This document shows, in pieces, positions 8,895 through 16,892 of a stretch of 64,000 nucleotides of DNA; positions within the stretch are counted from its first letter, which is position 1; every line of letters begins with the position of its first letter. The notes below the pieces were generated by a model. That model was not told the origin of the DNA. It did no database searches and saw nothing but the letters and a program-made list of their open reading frames with translations. The position numbers were made by a program, and so were the translations under genes. Location: positions 62,001 through 126,000 of the forward strand of contig NZ_JACAXB010000031.1 of the NCBI RefSeq assembly GCF_013391415.1. Reading direction: 5' to 3'. This DNA comes from Aquitalea sp. LB_tupeE. Lineage in GTDB: Bacteria; Pseudomonadota; Gammaproteobacteria; Burkholderiales; Chromobacteriaceae.

Positions 8895-10235
8895 ATGGCG
8901 AAAAAACAGATTCTGCTCAACGCCTTCAACATGAATTGCGTCGGCCATATCAACCACGGCCTGTGGACCCACCCGCGTGACAACTCGGTGGACTACAACA
9001 CTCTGGGCTACTGGACCGAGCTGGCCAAAACGCTGGAGCGCGGCCTGTTCGACGGCCTGTTCATCGCCGACATCATCGGTGTTTACGATGTGTACCAGCA
9101 GTCGATAGACCTCACCGCCCGCGAAGCCATCCAGCTGCCGGTCAACGACCCGCTATTGCTGGTACCGGCCATGGCCGCGGTGACCCAGCATCTGGGTTTT
9201 GGCGTCACCTCCAATCTCAGTTACGAACCGCCGTATCTGTTTGCCCGGCGCATGTCCACGCTGGACCACCTCACCGGTGGCCGCGCGGGCTGGAATATTG
9301 TCACTGGTTATCTGGACAGCGGTGCGCGCGCCATGGGCCTGCTGACCCAGGACGAACACGACCAGCGTTACGACCGTGCCGATGATTATCTGGAGCTGCT
9401 GTACAAACTGTGGGAAGGCAGCTGGGAGGACGAGGCAGTGCGGCGCGACAAGGCGGCGCGGGTGTTTGCCGATGCCAGCCGCATCCATCGCATCAGCCAT
9501 CAGGGGCCGTTCTACCAGCTGGATGGTTACCACCTGTGCGAGCCTTCACGCCAGCGCACGCCGGTGCTGTTTCAGGCCGGCAGCTCAGACCGAGGCCAGC
9601 AGTTTGCCGCCCGTCACGCCGAGGGCATCTTCATTGCCGCGCAGGACAAGGACAAGACGCGCCAGCTGGTACAGGACATCCGCCGTCAGGCGGTGGCCGC
9701 CGGTCGCCGTGCCGACGATGTGAAAATCTTCATCGGCATTGCCACCGTGGTGGGGCAGACCCAGGCCGAAGCCCAGGAAAAATTTGACGACTACTGGCAG
9801 TACGCCAGCCCGGAAGCAGGCCTCGCCCACTTCGCCAGCAGCATCGGGGTGGACTTCAGCCGTTATGGTCTGGACGACCCGATTGAATACGGTGGCAGCA
9901 ATGCCATCCAGTCCGCCGCCAACCAGCTGACCCGGCGCAAGCTGCTGGAACGTTTCCGGCTGGGCAGTCGTTACCCGACACTGGTAGGCGATGCCGCCAG
10001 CGTGGCGGACGAGCTGGAAAGCTGGGTCAACGAGGTGGGCGTGGATGGCTTCAACCTGTCCCGCACCGTCACGCCGGAAAGCTACGAAGACTTTATTGAC
10101 CTGGTGATTCCGGAGCTGCAAAACCGCGGCAGTTACAAGACGGCCTATGCCGAAGGCAGCCTGCGCCACAAGCTGTTTGCCGAGGGCGACCGCTTGCCCG
10201 CCCGCCATGCCGCAGCGGCTTACCGGCCACGCTGA
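8895..10235 (+). CDS. NtaA/SnaA/DszA/DmoA family FMN-dependent monooxygenase, copy 1
   Basis: 446 residues. The opening LLNAFNMNCVGHINHGLWTH, then FDGLFIADIIGVYDVYQ, LPVNDPLLLVPAMAAVT, GRAGWNIVTGYLDSGARAMG and QRTPVLFQAGSSDRGQQFAA, define the large-subunit type of luciferase-like monooxygenase that takes FMNH2 from a separate reductase. Relatives cleave dibenzothiophene sulfone (DszA), nitrilotriacetate (NtaA) or dimethyl sulfide (DmoA). The sulfur context favours an organosulfur C-S bond. No reductase lies in this operon; the nearest is msuE at 28542. The start at 8895 follows the sfnB2 stop by one base. Confidence 0.9.
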   Translation: MAKKQILLNAFNMNCVGHINHGLWTHPRDNSVDYNTLGYWTELAKTLERGLFDGLFIADIIGVYDVYQQSIDLTAREAIQLPVNDPLLLVPAMAAVTQHLGFGVTSNLSYEPPYLFARRMSTLDHLTGGRAGWNIVTGYLDSGARAMGLLTQDEHDQRYDRADDYLELLYKLWEGSWEDEAVRRDKAARVFADASRIHRISHQGPFYQLDGYHLCEPSRQRTPVLFQAGSSDRGQQFAARHAEGIFIAAQDKDKTRQLVQDIRRQAVAAGRRADDVKIFIGIATVVGQTQAEAQEKFDDYWQYASPEAGLAHFASSIGVDFSRYGLDDPIEYGGSNAIQSAANQLTRRKLLERFRLGSRYPTLVGDAASVADELESWVNEVGVDGFNLSRTVTPESYEDFIDLVIPELQNRGSYKTAYAEGSLRHKLFAEGDRLPARHAAAAYRPR

Positions 10236-10279
10236 AGCGACAGAAAATCAAAACAACATCACACACTCAAGGGAAAATC

Positions 10280-11089
10280 ATGAAACTTCACCAGAAGAAA
10301 CTGGGCGCGCTGGCGCTGGTCGGCCTGCTGCTGGCACAAGGCGCACTGGCCGCCGCATTGAAGATTGGCGTGACGCCCGGTGCTTATGCCGACTCGGTGC
10401 AAGTAGCGGCACAGGAAGCGAAAAAGCAGGGGCTGGACGTGGATGTAGTCGAGTTTTCCGACTGGACCACCCCCAATGTCGCCTTGGCCAGCAAGGATCT
10501 GGACGCCAATTACTTCCAGCACCAGGCCTTTCTGGACAATGTCATCAAGAGCCAGGGCTATCATTTCAAGCCGGTAGGCCTGGGCATTCTGGCCAATATC
10601 GGCCTGTATTCCAGCCGCATCAAGCAGTTTTCCGAGCTGAAAACCGGTGCCAAGGTGGCCATTGCCAGCGACCCGATCAATCAGGGGCGTGGCTTGCTGT
10701 TGCTGCAAAAAGCCGGGCTGCTGAAGCTGCGTGACGGCGTGGGCGCCCGCGGCAAGCTGAGTGATATTGTCAGCAATCCGCGCAAGCTGGAATTTGTGGA
10801 AGTGGAAGGGCCGCAACTGGTGCGGGTGGTGAATGATGTCGATCTGGCGCAGGGCTATCCGCACTTCATCGTGGCGGCCCATGCTTTTGACCCCGGCAGC
10901 GCGCTGATCTTCTCCGGCAAGGATGACGAGCAATATGCACTGCGTTTTGTTGCCCGCGAAGACAATGCCCGTGACCCGCGCCTGTTGAAGTTCGTGCAGA
11001 TCTACCAGAATTCACCGGCCGTGAAGGCGCAGATTCGCAAGTCCTACGCCAATAACGACAAGCTCTACAGCCTGGCCTGGCAAAAATAG
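10280..11089 (+). CDS. metQ: MetQ/NlpA family substrate-binding protein (copy 2)
   Basis: 269 residues. The signal peptide ends GALAAALKIGV, again without a lipobox cysteine. Family blocks: GVTPGAYADSVQVAAQEAKK, VVEFSDWTTPNVALASKDLD, ANYFQHQAFLDNV and VAIASDPINQGRGLLLLQKAG. It shares long stretches with copy 1 (EFSDWxTPNxALA, DANYFQH) but differs in the ligand-facing segments. It has no MetNI of its own and closes the operon headed by copy 1, so both probably deliver different ligands to the same MetNI. A terminator follows at 11113. Confidence 0.92.
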   Translation: MKLHQKKLGALALVGLLLAQGALAAALKIGVTPGAYADSVQVAAQEAKKQGLDVDVVEFSDWTTPNVALASKDLDANYFQHQAFLDNVIKSQGYHFKPVGLGILANIGLYSSRIKQFSELKTGAKVAIASDPINQGRGLLLLQKAGLLKLRDGVGARGKLSDIVSNPRKLEFVEVEGPQLVRVVNDVDLAQGYPHFIVAAHAFDPGSALIFSGKDDEQYALRFVAREDNARDPRLLKFVQIYQNSPAVKAQIRKSYANNDKLYSLAWQK

Positions 11090-11112
11090 CCTGCAGCTGA
11101 TTCATCCATGAC

Positions 11113-11140
11113 AAGGCATTGCTGCGACAATGCCTTTTTT
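11113..11140 (+). terminator. Rho-independent terminator after the metQNI-sfnB-ntaA-metQ operon
   Basis: The arms AAGGCATTG / CAATGCCTT enclose a six-base loop (CTGCGA) and run into a T tract (CCTTTTTTGCG). It closes the seven-gene operon that starts at 3822. Confidence 0.9.
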
Positions 11141-11280
11141 GCGTCGCTAGCCCTGGTTTTTCCAAGAAGTTTCTGACGATATTTACAGATTTAGTCGTTT
11201 TTTAAACAGGAAATAGCTTGCATTAACACTGCCTGCACAGCTTTAGCATCAGTTTTTTCACTGAAAGCAGGAGCAAGGCG

Positions 11281-12003
11281 ATGCAAGACCAAACATTGCA
11301 GGGGCAAACCGTGGTGGTGGTGGGCGGCAGTTCTGGGCTGGGACTGGCTGCCGCACAGGCTGCTGAGCAGGCCGGGGCGCATGTGGTGATAGGCGGGCGT
11401 CAGCCTGAGCGCTTGCAGCAGGCACTGGCACTGCTGGGGCAGTCAGCCCGTGGCTGGCCGGTGGATATGCTGGATGTGACATCCATCAAGTGTTTTTTTG
11501 ACCGCATCCCCAGGCTGGACCACCTGTTGGTGACTGCCGCCGTGCTCAGCCCGGGGCGGCTGGTGGAGTCGGATCTTGCAGATTTGCAGCGCAATCTGGA
11601 CAGCCGCTTCTGGGGCAGTGTGCATTGTCTGCGTGCCGCCTTGCCGCGCATGGCAGAGCAAGGCTCCATCACACTCACCTCCGGCATGGTGGTACAGCGG
11701 CCACAGCCGGGCAAGGCCATGGCGGCGGTGGCTGCTGCGGCGGTGGAAACCCTGGCACACAGTCTGGTGCGCGAGCTGGCACCGCGCCGCATCAATGTCA
11801 TCAGCCCGGGCCCCATGGAAACCCCCTTGCTTGCTGCCGCGCTGGGGGATGATGCGGCACGCTTGCAAGCATTGGCTGCCGGCTTGCCGCTGGGGCGCTT
11901 GGGGCAGGCTGAAGAATTTGCCGACGCGGCGCTGTTCCTGATGCATAACCGCAGCATGAACGGCGAAGTGCTGCACTTGCATGGCGGCGCGGCCTGGGCC
12001 TGA
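11281..12003 (+). CDS. Atypical SDR-family protein without the catalytic Tyr/Lys
   Basis: 240 residues. A Rossmann start VVVVGGSSGLGLAAAQAAEQ is intact and INVISPGPMETPL closes the fold, so cofactor binding is plausible. The usual NNAG is VTAAV (about 81-85), and where YxxxK is expected before AVETL the sequence reads AAVAA, with alanine at both catalytic positions. The Ser of LTSGM remains. It may be a reductase with other chemistry or a non-catalytic protein. It converges on sfnR; the AAAGCAGGAGCAAGGCG leader supports the start. Confidence 0.85.
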   Translation: MQDQTLQGQTVVVVGGSSGLGLAAAQAAEQAGAHVVIGGRQPERLQQALALLGQSARGWPVDMLDVTSIKCFFDRIPRLDHLLVTAAVLSPGRLVESDLADLQRNLDSRFWGSVHCLRAALPRMAEQGSITLTSGMVVQRPQPGKAMAAVAAAAVETLAHSLVRELAPRRINVISPGPMETPLLAAALGDDAARLQALAAGLPLGRLGQAEEFADAALFLMHNRSMNGEVLHLHGGAAWA

Positions 12004-12026
12004 GTTTTCCCGGACTGACTGTATTC

Positions 12027-13196
12027 CTAGCGCAGCGCGCTGATTTCCCCCAGGCGGATCAGCCGCGCGCGGATGATGTTGCGGCTGATGCCCAGCAAAC
12101 GGGCGGCCTGCACCTGGTTGCGGTGGCAATAGTTATACGCCGCGCGGATGATGGTGCTTTCGATATCTTCGTACAGATTGCTGCCATTGGTTTCAAACAG
12201 GGCTTGCAAGGCCTGTTGCAACTGCTGGTGTCCTTCGTCTGCGTCCTGGCTTGTGAGCGCAGGGTTTGATGGTGCGCTGCTACGTTCGTTGCGACGGTTC
12301 AGTTGCAAGGATGACAGCTGCAAATCATCGCCACGCACGACATTCTGCTTGCAGATCAGCAAAGCATGGTGGATGACGTTTTCCAGTTCACGGATGTTGC
12401 CCGGCCACGGGTGTTGCAGCAGTTTGCGCTCGGCATCGGCATGCAGGGCGACATCGCCATAGCCCAGGCGCTGGCGGTATTCGTCGACAAAATGCCGGGC
12501 CAGCGGCAGGATGTCGCCGGGGCGGTCGCGCAGGGCGGGCAGGGCCAGATGGGCCACCCGCAGGCGGTAGAACAGGTCCTCGCGGAAATGCCCGGCGGCT
12601 ACCGCTTCTTCCAGCCGCACATTGGTAGCGGCAATCACCCGCACATTGATGGGAATGGGCTTGCGCGAACCCAGCCGCACCACCTCGCGCTCCTGCAGGA
12701 TGCGCAGCAGCTTCACCTGAATGTTCAGCGGCAAGTCACCGATTTCATCCAGAAACACCGTGCCGCCATTGGCGGCCTCGAACCAGCCGGGTTTGGCGGC
12801 AAAGGCACCGGTGAATGCGCCTTTTTCATGGCCGAACAATTCGCTTTCCACCAGCGATTCGGAAAACGCGCCGCAATTGACGGCCACGAAGGGCTGGTCC
12901 GCCCGTTGGCTCAGCGCATGCACATGACGGGCAATCAGTTCCTTGCCGGTACCGGTTTCGCCGATGATCAGCACATTGGCGTCGCTGGGGGCAATCAGCT
13001 GTATCCGGGCCAGCAGGGCGGTGGACAGTGGGTCCTCGAACACCTGTGCCGTGGCGCGGATGGAGGTGGTGAGGCTTTGCCGGTTAGGCAGGGTGATCAG
13101 GGGCATGGCCGGGCCTTGTGCTGGCTCGGCCCTGCGGGCCGATGCGGGTTTCAGGAATAAAACGTCGGTGTCGGATAGTTGCGAATCAAAGCCCAT
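12027..13196 (-). CDS. sfnR: Sigma-54-dependent activator, SfnR type
   Basis: 389 residues from the start used here. No receiver or ligand-sensing N-terminal domain precedes the AAA+ core. Walker A GETGTGKE is at 79-86, the sigma-54 contact loop GAFTGA at 126-131, Walker B GTVFLDE at 145-151, then a Fis-type HTH ([20 protein letters not shown]) at the C terminus. SfnR activates dimethylsulfone-use genes under sulfate limitation in Pseudomonas. A start at 13196 has AAAGGAG at ideal spacing and overlaps sfnC by 46 bases; ATG 13106 would give a shorter 359-residue protein and a more family-like N terminus. Confidence 0.9.
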   Translation of the reverse strand: MGFDSQLSDTDVLFLKPASARRAEPAQGPAMPLITLPNRQSLTTSIRATAQVFEDPLSTALLARIQLIAPSDANVLIIGETGTGKELIARHVHALSQRADQPFVAVNCGAFSESLVESELFGHEKGAFTGAFAAKPGWFEAANGGTVFLDEIGDLPLNIQVKLLRILQEREVVRLGSRKPIPINVRVIAATNVRLEEAVAAGHFREDLFYRLRVAHLALPALRDRPGDILPLARHFVDEYRQRLGYGDVALHADAERKLLQHPWPGNIRELENVIHHALLICKQNVVRGDDLQLSSLQLNRRNERSSAPSNPALTSQDADEGHQQLQQALQALFETNGSNLYEDIESTIIRAAYNYCHRNQVQAARLLGISRNIIRARLIRLGEISALR

Positions 13197-14359
13197 TCCC
13201 CTAACTCCTTTAATTTGTAATCAACCGGATCGTGCAAGGTGTGGGTGCGCAAGTTACGCCAGTGCCGGTCCAGACGCAGTCCGGCATGGGTGGCGCGCGC
13301 GCCGGTGACCTCGAACATTTGACAGGCCAGGTTCAGGCCCATCCGGGTGGCGGCCACCTTGGCCGCGGCAATGTGCATGGCCACTTCGCCACGCTCGTCC
13401 TGTGTCAGTGCCTCGCCGCGTGCCAGCGCGGCCACCATGCTGTTGCCGGCACGGTCGGTGAGGGCGCGCACGCTTTCCAGCCCTACCCAGAACTCGCCGT
13501 AATGGCCCAGGATGTAAGGGTCTTCGTGGGTGTGGTCCACTTGTGCCGCCCGCCAGGGGCGCGCCTCGTGCAAGGTGTAATGGCGGGCTTCCTCGAATGC
13601 ACCTTCGGCAATGCCAAGATAAATATTGGTGAGAATCAGCTGCGCCAGCAGTGGCCGCAGGCAGGAGCGTGGCGTGGTGAGCGGGCCGGGCTTGTCCAGC
13701 ACTTCATTGTGTTCGATACGCACTTTTTCAAAGTTCACGCTGCCGCTGTCGGTCTGGCGCTGGCCGATATTGTTCCAGTCCTGCTGCACGCTGATGCCGC
13801 TGCGGCCGGTTGGAATGGCGGCCACCACCAATTGTCCGCTGTGCTGCTGACGGGCGGAAACCACCAGCATTTGCGAATCCAGCGCACCGGAGCAAAAGCT
13901 TTTCTGTCCGGAAAACTCGTGCCAGCCGTCAAAGCGCCGGCTGATGGTGCGTTCATCCAGCGGGTTGAGCGCATTGCCCCAGAACCAGTTTTGCCGGGTG
14001 GTGATTTCATGCCAGGGCTGCCATTGCTCCGGCTGGCCGAACAGCTCGACGGTGGCCAGCATCAGGTGGTGGAAGGCAAACACATGCGCCACCGAACTGT
14101 CGACCTTGGCAAATTCACGTACCACCAGCAAGGTTTGTTGCCAGTTGGCACCCAGGCCACCCAGCTCGCTGGCAATGGACAGACCCAAGAGCCCGCTGGC
14201 GCGAATGGCGTCGCGCTCTGCTTTGGGGGTGCCGCCAGCGTGGTCGCGCTCTGCTGCGGTAGCCGCAAACTGACTGGCCAGTTGCTGCGCCAGCAGCAGG
14301 GCCGAAGCTGGAGTGCTGGCGGTGGGCGGGGGGGCCAGCAGGTGGTGGGGCAGGTTCAA
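13151..14359 (-). CDS. sfnC: SfnC-type acyl-CoA dehydrogenase-fold flavoprotein
   Basis: 402 residues. Blocks: [89 protein letters not shown], and a C-terminal [15 protein letters not shown]. In Pseudomonas putida sfnC lies directly before sfnR, as here, but sfnE is missing. Translation appears to start at TTG 14359: an AAGGA site is seven bases away, while an ATG at 14367 is out of frame and stops after three codons. The reaction is probably FMNH2-dependent oxygenation, an inference from family resemblance to DszC. Confidence 0.88.
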   Translation of the reverse strand: MNLPHHLLAPPPTASTPASALLLAQQLASQFAATAAERDHAGGTPKAERDAIRASGLLGLSIASELGGLGANWQQTLLVVREFAKVDSSVAHVFAFHHLMLATVELFGQPEQWQPWHEITTRQNWFWGNALNPLDERTISRRFDGWHEFSGQKSFCSGALDSQMLVVSARQQHSGQLVVAAIPTGRSGISVQQDWNNIGQRQTDSGSVNFEKVRIEHNEVLDKPGPLTTPRSCLRPLLAQLILTNIYLGIAEGAFEEARHYTLHEARPWRAAQVDHTHEDPYILGHYGEFWVGLESVRALTDRAGNSMVAALARGEALTQDERGEVAMHIAAAKVAATRMGLNLACQMFEVTGARATHAGLRLDRHWRNLRTHTLHDPVDYKLKELGEWALIRNYPTPTFYS

Positions 14360-14506
14360 GCGTTCATCCTTTTATACGGTGTGCTGTCTGACACATTGAG
14401 GGCAGTTTTAACCGCCCCAATCAGCAGCTGTAAACCAAGGATTTATCAGGAATATATGCAGAATTCGAATTAGCAGCAGATCGCGGCCAATATCCGTTTT
14501 TTAATA

Positions 14507-14586
14507 TTGCTGCTGTGGCAGCACCGTGTTTATTGACTGCTGGGCAGGCAGCAGCGCTGATGAATGAATTGCTGCTGTAGCAGCAA
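14507..14586. promoter_or_regulatory. Three putative SfnR enhancer sites (TGCTG-N6-CAGCA)
   Basis: Inverted repeats at 14507-14524 (TTGCTGCTGTGGCAGCAC), 14537-14554 (CTGCTGGGCAGGCAGCAG) and 14569-14586 (TTGCTGCTGTAGCAGCAA). Centres are 30 and 32 bases apart, close to three helical turns, so the sites share one DNA face. They lie about 50-110 bases upstream of the -24 element at 14625. Assignment to SfnR is inferred from its gene being adjacent and from the recurrence of the repeat at four other promoters. Confidence 0.72.
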
Positions 14587-14624
14587 TAACTGGCCGGATT
14601 CAGTATGAATGAGGCGGAATTGGC

Positions 14625-14640
14625 TGGCATGCAATCTGCT
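14625..14640 (+). promoter_or_regulatory. Sigma-54 promoter of sfnC2-ribB
   Basis: TGGCATGCAATCTGCT: the GG of -24 and GC of -12 are at exact spacing (10 bases between), and the -24 box is TGGCAT against the consensus TGGCAC. Predicted transcription starts near 14651, about 115 bases before the ATG. Confidence 0.75.
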
Positions 14641-14765
14641 AATTATCTCTGGCAAAACCGCATCCGGTTTAATTTCCGCCGCAGGTAATTTCATGCTTAT
14701 TCATTCATTCAGCAGCAAAAATGTTTCACTTGGCCACCAGCAGCGTCGCCAGAGCGGGAGGCTGC

Positions 14766-15962
14766 ATGGCTAGTCCATCCATTACGCCGTCATCCATTGC
14801 ACCCGACAGTCCGCTGGCCATTGCCCGCGAACTGGCCAGCCGTTTTGCCCGCACGGCCGTGGCGCGTGACCAGCAGGGTGGCACCCCCAAGGCCGAGCGC
14901 GATGCCTTGCGCGACAGCGGCCTGCTGGGCCTGATCATCCCGCGCGAATTCGGTGGCCTGGGCGAAAGCTGGGCCTCCACCTTGCAGATTGTGCGCGAAC
15001 TGGCGCGGGTGGATAGCTCGGTTGCCCATGTATTTGCCTTTCAGCACTTGCTGCTGGCCACAGCCCAGCTGTTCGGGCGGCCTGATCAGTGGCAGCCCTG
15101 GTTTGAGCAAACCGTGCGTGAACGCTGGTTCTGGGGGAATGCGCTCAATCCGCTGGATACCCGTACGCTGGCCACGCCGGATGGCGAGGACTACCGCTTT
15201 CATGGTGACAAGAGCTTCTGCTCCGGTGCCACTGATTCCGACATCCTGCTGGCTTCGGCCTTGCGCGCCGGGCAGGGCGGTTTGCTGATCGCCGTGATTC
15301 CCACCCGTCGGGAAGGCGTGCACATTCATCAGGACTGGGACAATATCGGCCAACGTCAGACCGATAGCGGCTCCGCCCGGTTCGAGCAAGTGAGGGTGCG
15401 GCAGGATGAGCTGCTGCTGCAACCCGGCCCGCTGTCCACGCCGCGCGCCTGCTTGCGCCCGCTGATAGCCCAGCTGATCCTCACCAATATCTATCTGGGC
15501 ATTGCCGAAGGTGCGGTGGCCGAAGCTCGGCGCTACACGCTGGAGCAGCGCCGCCTGTGGCCCGCCTCGCTGGCAGCGTCTGCCAACAAGGACCCTTACA
15601 CCTTGCTGCATTACGGCGAATTCCAGGCTGCACTGGAAGGCGCACGCTTGCTGACCGACCACGCAGCCCACCAGCTGGATGAGGCCTGGCAGCAGGGCGA
15701 TGCGCTGGATGAGGCCGGCCGCGGCCAGCTGGCCTTGCAGATTGCCGCCGCCAAGGTGCATGCCAGCCGCAGCGGGCTGGACCTGACCAGCCGCATTTTC
15801 GACGTGACCGGTGCGCGCGCCACCAGCGCCGCCCTGCGGCTGGACCGTTTCTGGCGCAATTTGCGCGTGCACAGCCTGCACGACCCGCTGGATTACAAGC
15901 TGCAAGAGCTGGGTGACTGGGCACTGAATGGCCAGTACCCGACCCCCTCGTTTTACTCCTGA
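14766..15962 (+). CDS. SfnC-like acyl-CoA dehydrogenase-fold flavoprotein (sfnC2)
   Basis: 398 residues and the closest relative in the window of sfnC on the other strand: [110 protein letters not shown]. The two genes therefore look like a divergent duplicate pair sharing one control region. ATG 14766 has a GCGGGAG site; an in-frame ATG at 14721 lacks one. It is expressed from the sigma-54 promoter at 14625 and followed after 8 bases by ribB. Confidence 0.88.
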   Translation: MASPSITPSSIAPDSPLAIARELASRFARTAVARDQQGGTPKAERDALRDSGLLGLIIPREFGGLGESWASTLQIVRELARVDSSVAHVFAFQHLLLATAQLFGRPDQWQPWFEQTVRERWFWGNALNPLDTRTLATPDGEDYRFHGDKSFCSGATDSDILLASALRAGQGGLLIAVIPTRREGVHIHQDWDNIGQRQTDSGSARFEQVRVRQDELLLQPGPLSTPRACLRPLIAQLILTNIYLGIAEGAVAEARRYTLEQRRLWPASLAASANKDPYTLLHYGEFQAALEGARLLTDHAAHQLDEAWQQGDALDEAGRGQLALQIAAAKVHASRSGLDLTSRIFDVTGARATSAALRLDRFWRNLRVHSLHDPLDYKLQELGDWALNGQYPTPSFYS

Positions 15963-15970
15963 GACTCAAG

Positions 15971-16651
15971 ATGACCCAGAACCTGCAAGCAGTTGAAGAC
16001 GATTTTGACAGTGTGGAACAAGTCATTGCCGCCATTGCCGCCGGTGGTTTTGCCGTGGTGGTGGATGATACCGACCGCGAGAACGAAGGCGACCTGATCA
16101 TTGCCGCCGAGAAAATCACCGCGCAACAAATGGCCTTTCTGGTGCGCTACAGCAGTGGCGTGGTGTGCGTGGCGCTGACCGGCGAGCGGCTGGACCAGCT
16201 GCAACTGCCGCTGATGGTAAGCAGCAATAATGAATCGCAGCGCACGGCATTCACCGTGACGGTGGACTACCTGCACGGCACCAGTACCGGCATCAGCGCA
16301 GCCGACCGCGCTGCCACGCTGCGGGCATTGGCAGACAGCCGTATTCCGGCCAGCGACTTTGCCCGACCGGGGCATATCTTCCCGCTGCGCTACGCGCCGG
16401 GCGGGGTGCTGGCGCGTCCGGGCCATACCGAGGCAGCGCTGGACCTGTCGCGGCTGGCCGGGCTGGCCCCGGCCGGAGTGCTGTGCGAAATCGTCAATGA
16501 CGATGGCAGCATGGCGCGCCGCCCCGAGTTGCTGAGCTTTGCCCGTCAACACGGCCTGCCCATCATCACCATTGCCGACCTGATTGCCTACCGCGAACGT
16601 ACCGAAATGGCGGTGCTGGACGCCGCTACCCCTGTGGGCGTACCAGCCTGA
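15971..16651 (+). CDS. ribB: 3,4-dihydroxy-2-butanone 4-phosphate synthase (riboflavin synthesis)
   Basis: 226 residues, the length of a single-function RibB without the GTP cyclohydrolase II half. The metal/substrate signature DDTDRENEGDLIIAAEK is near residues 32-48, then RYSSGVVCVALT, TVTVDYLHGTSTGISAADRA, DFARPGHIFPLRYAPGGVLARPGHTEAA and CEIVNDDGSMAR. It makes the four-carbon precursor of riboflavin from ribulose 5-phosphate. Its place in a sigma-54 flavoenzyme operon suggests added FMN supply when flavin monooxygenases are induced. It ends at a hairpin at 16673. Confidence 0.95.
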   Translation: MTQNLQAVEDDFDSVEQVIAAIAAGGFAVVVDDTDRENEGDLIIAAEKITAQQMAFLVRYSSGVVCVALTGERLDQLQLPLMVSSNNESQRTAFTVTVDYLHGTSTGISAADRAATLRALADSRIPASDFARPGHIFPLRYAPGGVLARPGHTEAALDLSRLAGLAPAGVLCEIVNDDGSMARRPELLSFARQHGLPIITIADLIAYRERTEMAVLDAATPVGVPA

Positions 16652-16672
16652 TCCGGCTTTGCCGTTCTGCCA

Positions 16673-16698
16673 GAAACACCCGCCACGGCGGGTGTTTC
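16673..16698 (+). terminator. Hairpin after ribB
   Basis: A 12-base perfect stem GAAACACCCGCC / GGCGGGTGTTTC with only two bases between arms, followed by AGTTTGCG. The stem is strong but the T tract is poor, so termination may be partial. Confidence 0.7.
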
Positions 16699-16707
16699 AG
16701 TTTGCGT

Positions 16708-16759
16708 TTGCTGGAATGGCAGCAGCTGTGCAGCAAGGCTGCTGCTGGCGGCTCAGCAT
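16708..16759. promoter_or_regulatory. Two putative SfnR enhancer sites before sfnB3
   Basis: TTGCTGGAATGGCAGCAG at 16708-16725 and CTGCTGGCGGCTCAGCAT at 16742-16759, both with intact TGCTG-N6-CAGCA cores and centres 34 bases apart. They sit about 60 and 95 bases upstream of the -24 box at 16810. Confidence 0.7.
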
Positions 16760-16779
16760 TCTTGTGTGGGTAAATTTTG

Positions 16780-16792
16780 CAAATCATTGAAA
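16780..16792. promoter_or_regulatory. IHF-like site between enhancer and promoter of sfnB3
   Basis: CAAATCATTGAAA fits YAANNNNTTGATW with one mismatch and lies in an A/T-rich stretch between the inverted repeats and the -24/-12 element, where DNA bending by IHF is usual for sigma-54 promoters. Confidence 0.45.
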
Positions 16793-16809
16793 TTTAACAA
16801 AAAAATGGC

Positions 16810-16825
16810 TGGCATGCTGTTTGCA
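16810..16825 (+). promoter_or_regulatory. Sigma-54 promoter of sfnB3
   Basis: TGGCATGCTGTTTGCA: near-consensus -24 (TGGCAT) and perfect -12 (TTGCA) at exact spacing. The predicted start of transcription is near 16836, some 57 bases before the sfnB3 ATG. Confidence 0.85.
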
Positions 16826-16892
16826 AAGAGATGGAGGTTCATTTCGCCATCCCGCTGTCTGTCTCTGACTGGCAGCCCACAAGGAAAGCACC

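Larger units (their letters stand above)
14360..14765. other. 406-base divergent regulatory region between sfnC-sfnR and sfnC2-ribB
   Basis: No gene is seen here. The stretch is AT-rich compared with its flanks and holds three copies of the TGCTG-N6-CAGCA repeat and a plus-strand -24/-12 promoter, listed separately. No -24/-12 element of correct spacing was found for the minus-strand sfnC-sfnR direction, so that operon probably uses another sigma factor. Confidence 0.75.

Noticed and set aside
6419-8983. A minus-strand open frame of 854 codons opposite sfnB1 and sfnB2
   Set aside because: It is antisense to two clear flavoprotein genes with ribosome sites and family motifs. The translated product is rich in His, Gln and Gly with no domain, a usual shadow in GC-rich DNA.
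14434-14490. Minus-strand sigma-54 promoter for sfnC-sfnR (TGGTTTACAGCTGC or TGGCCGCGATCTGC)
   Set aside because: Both have GG and GC elements one base too close together. Sigma-54 is strict about this spacing, so I do not call them.
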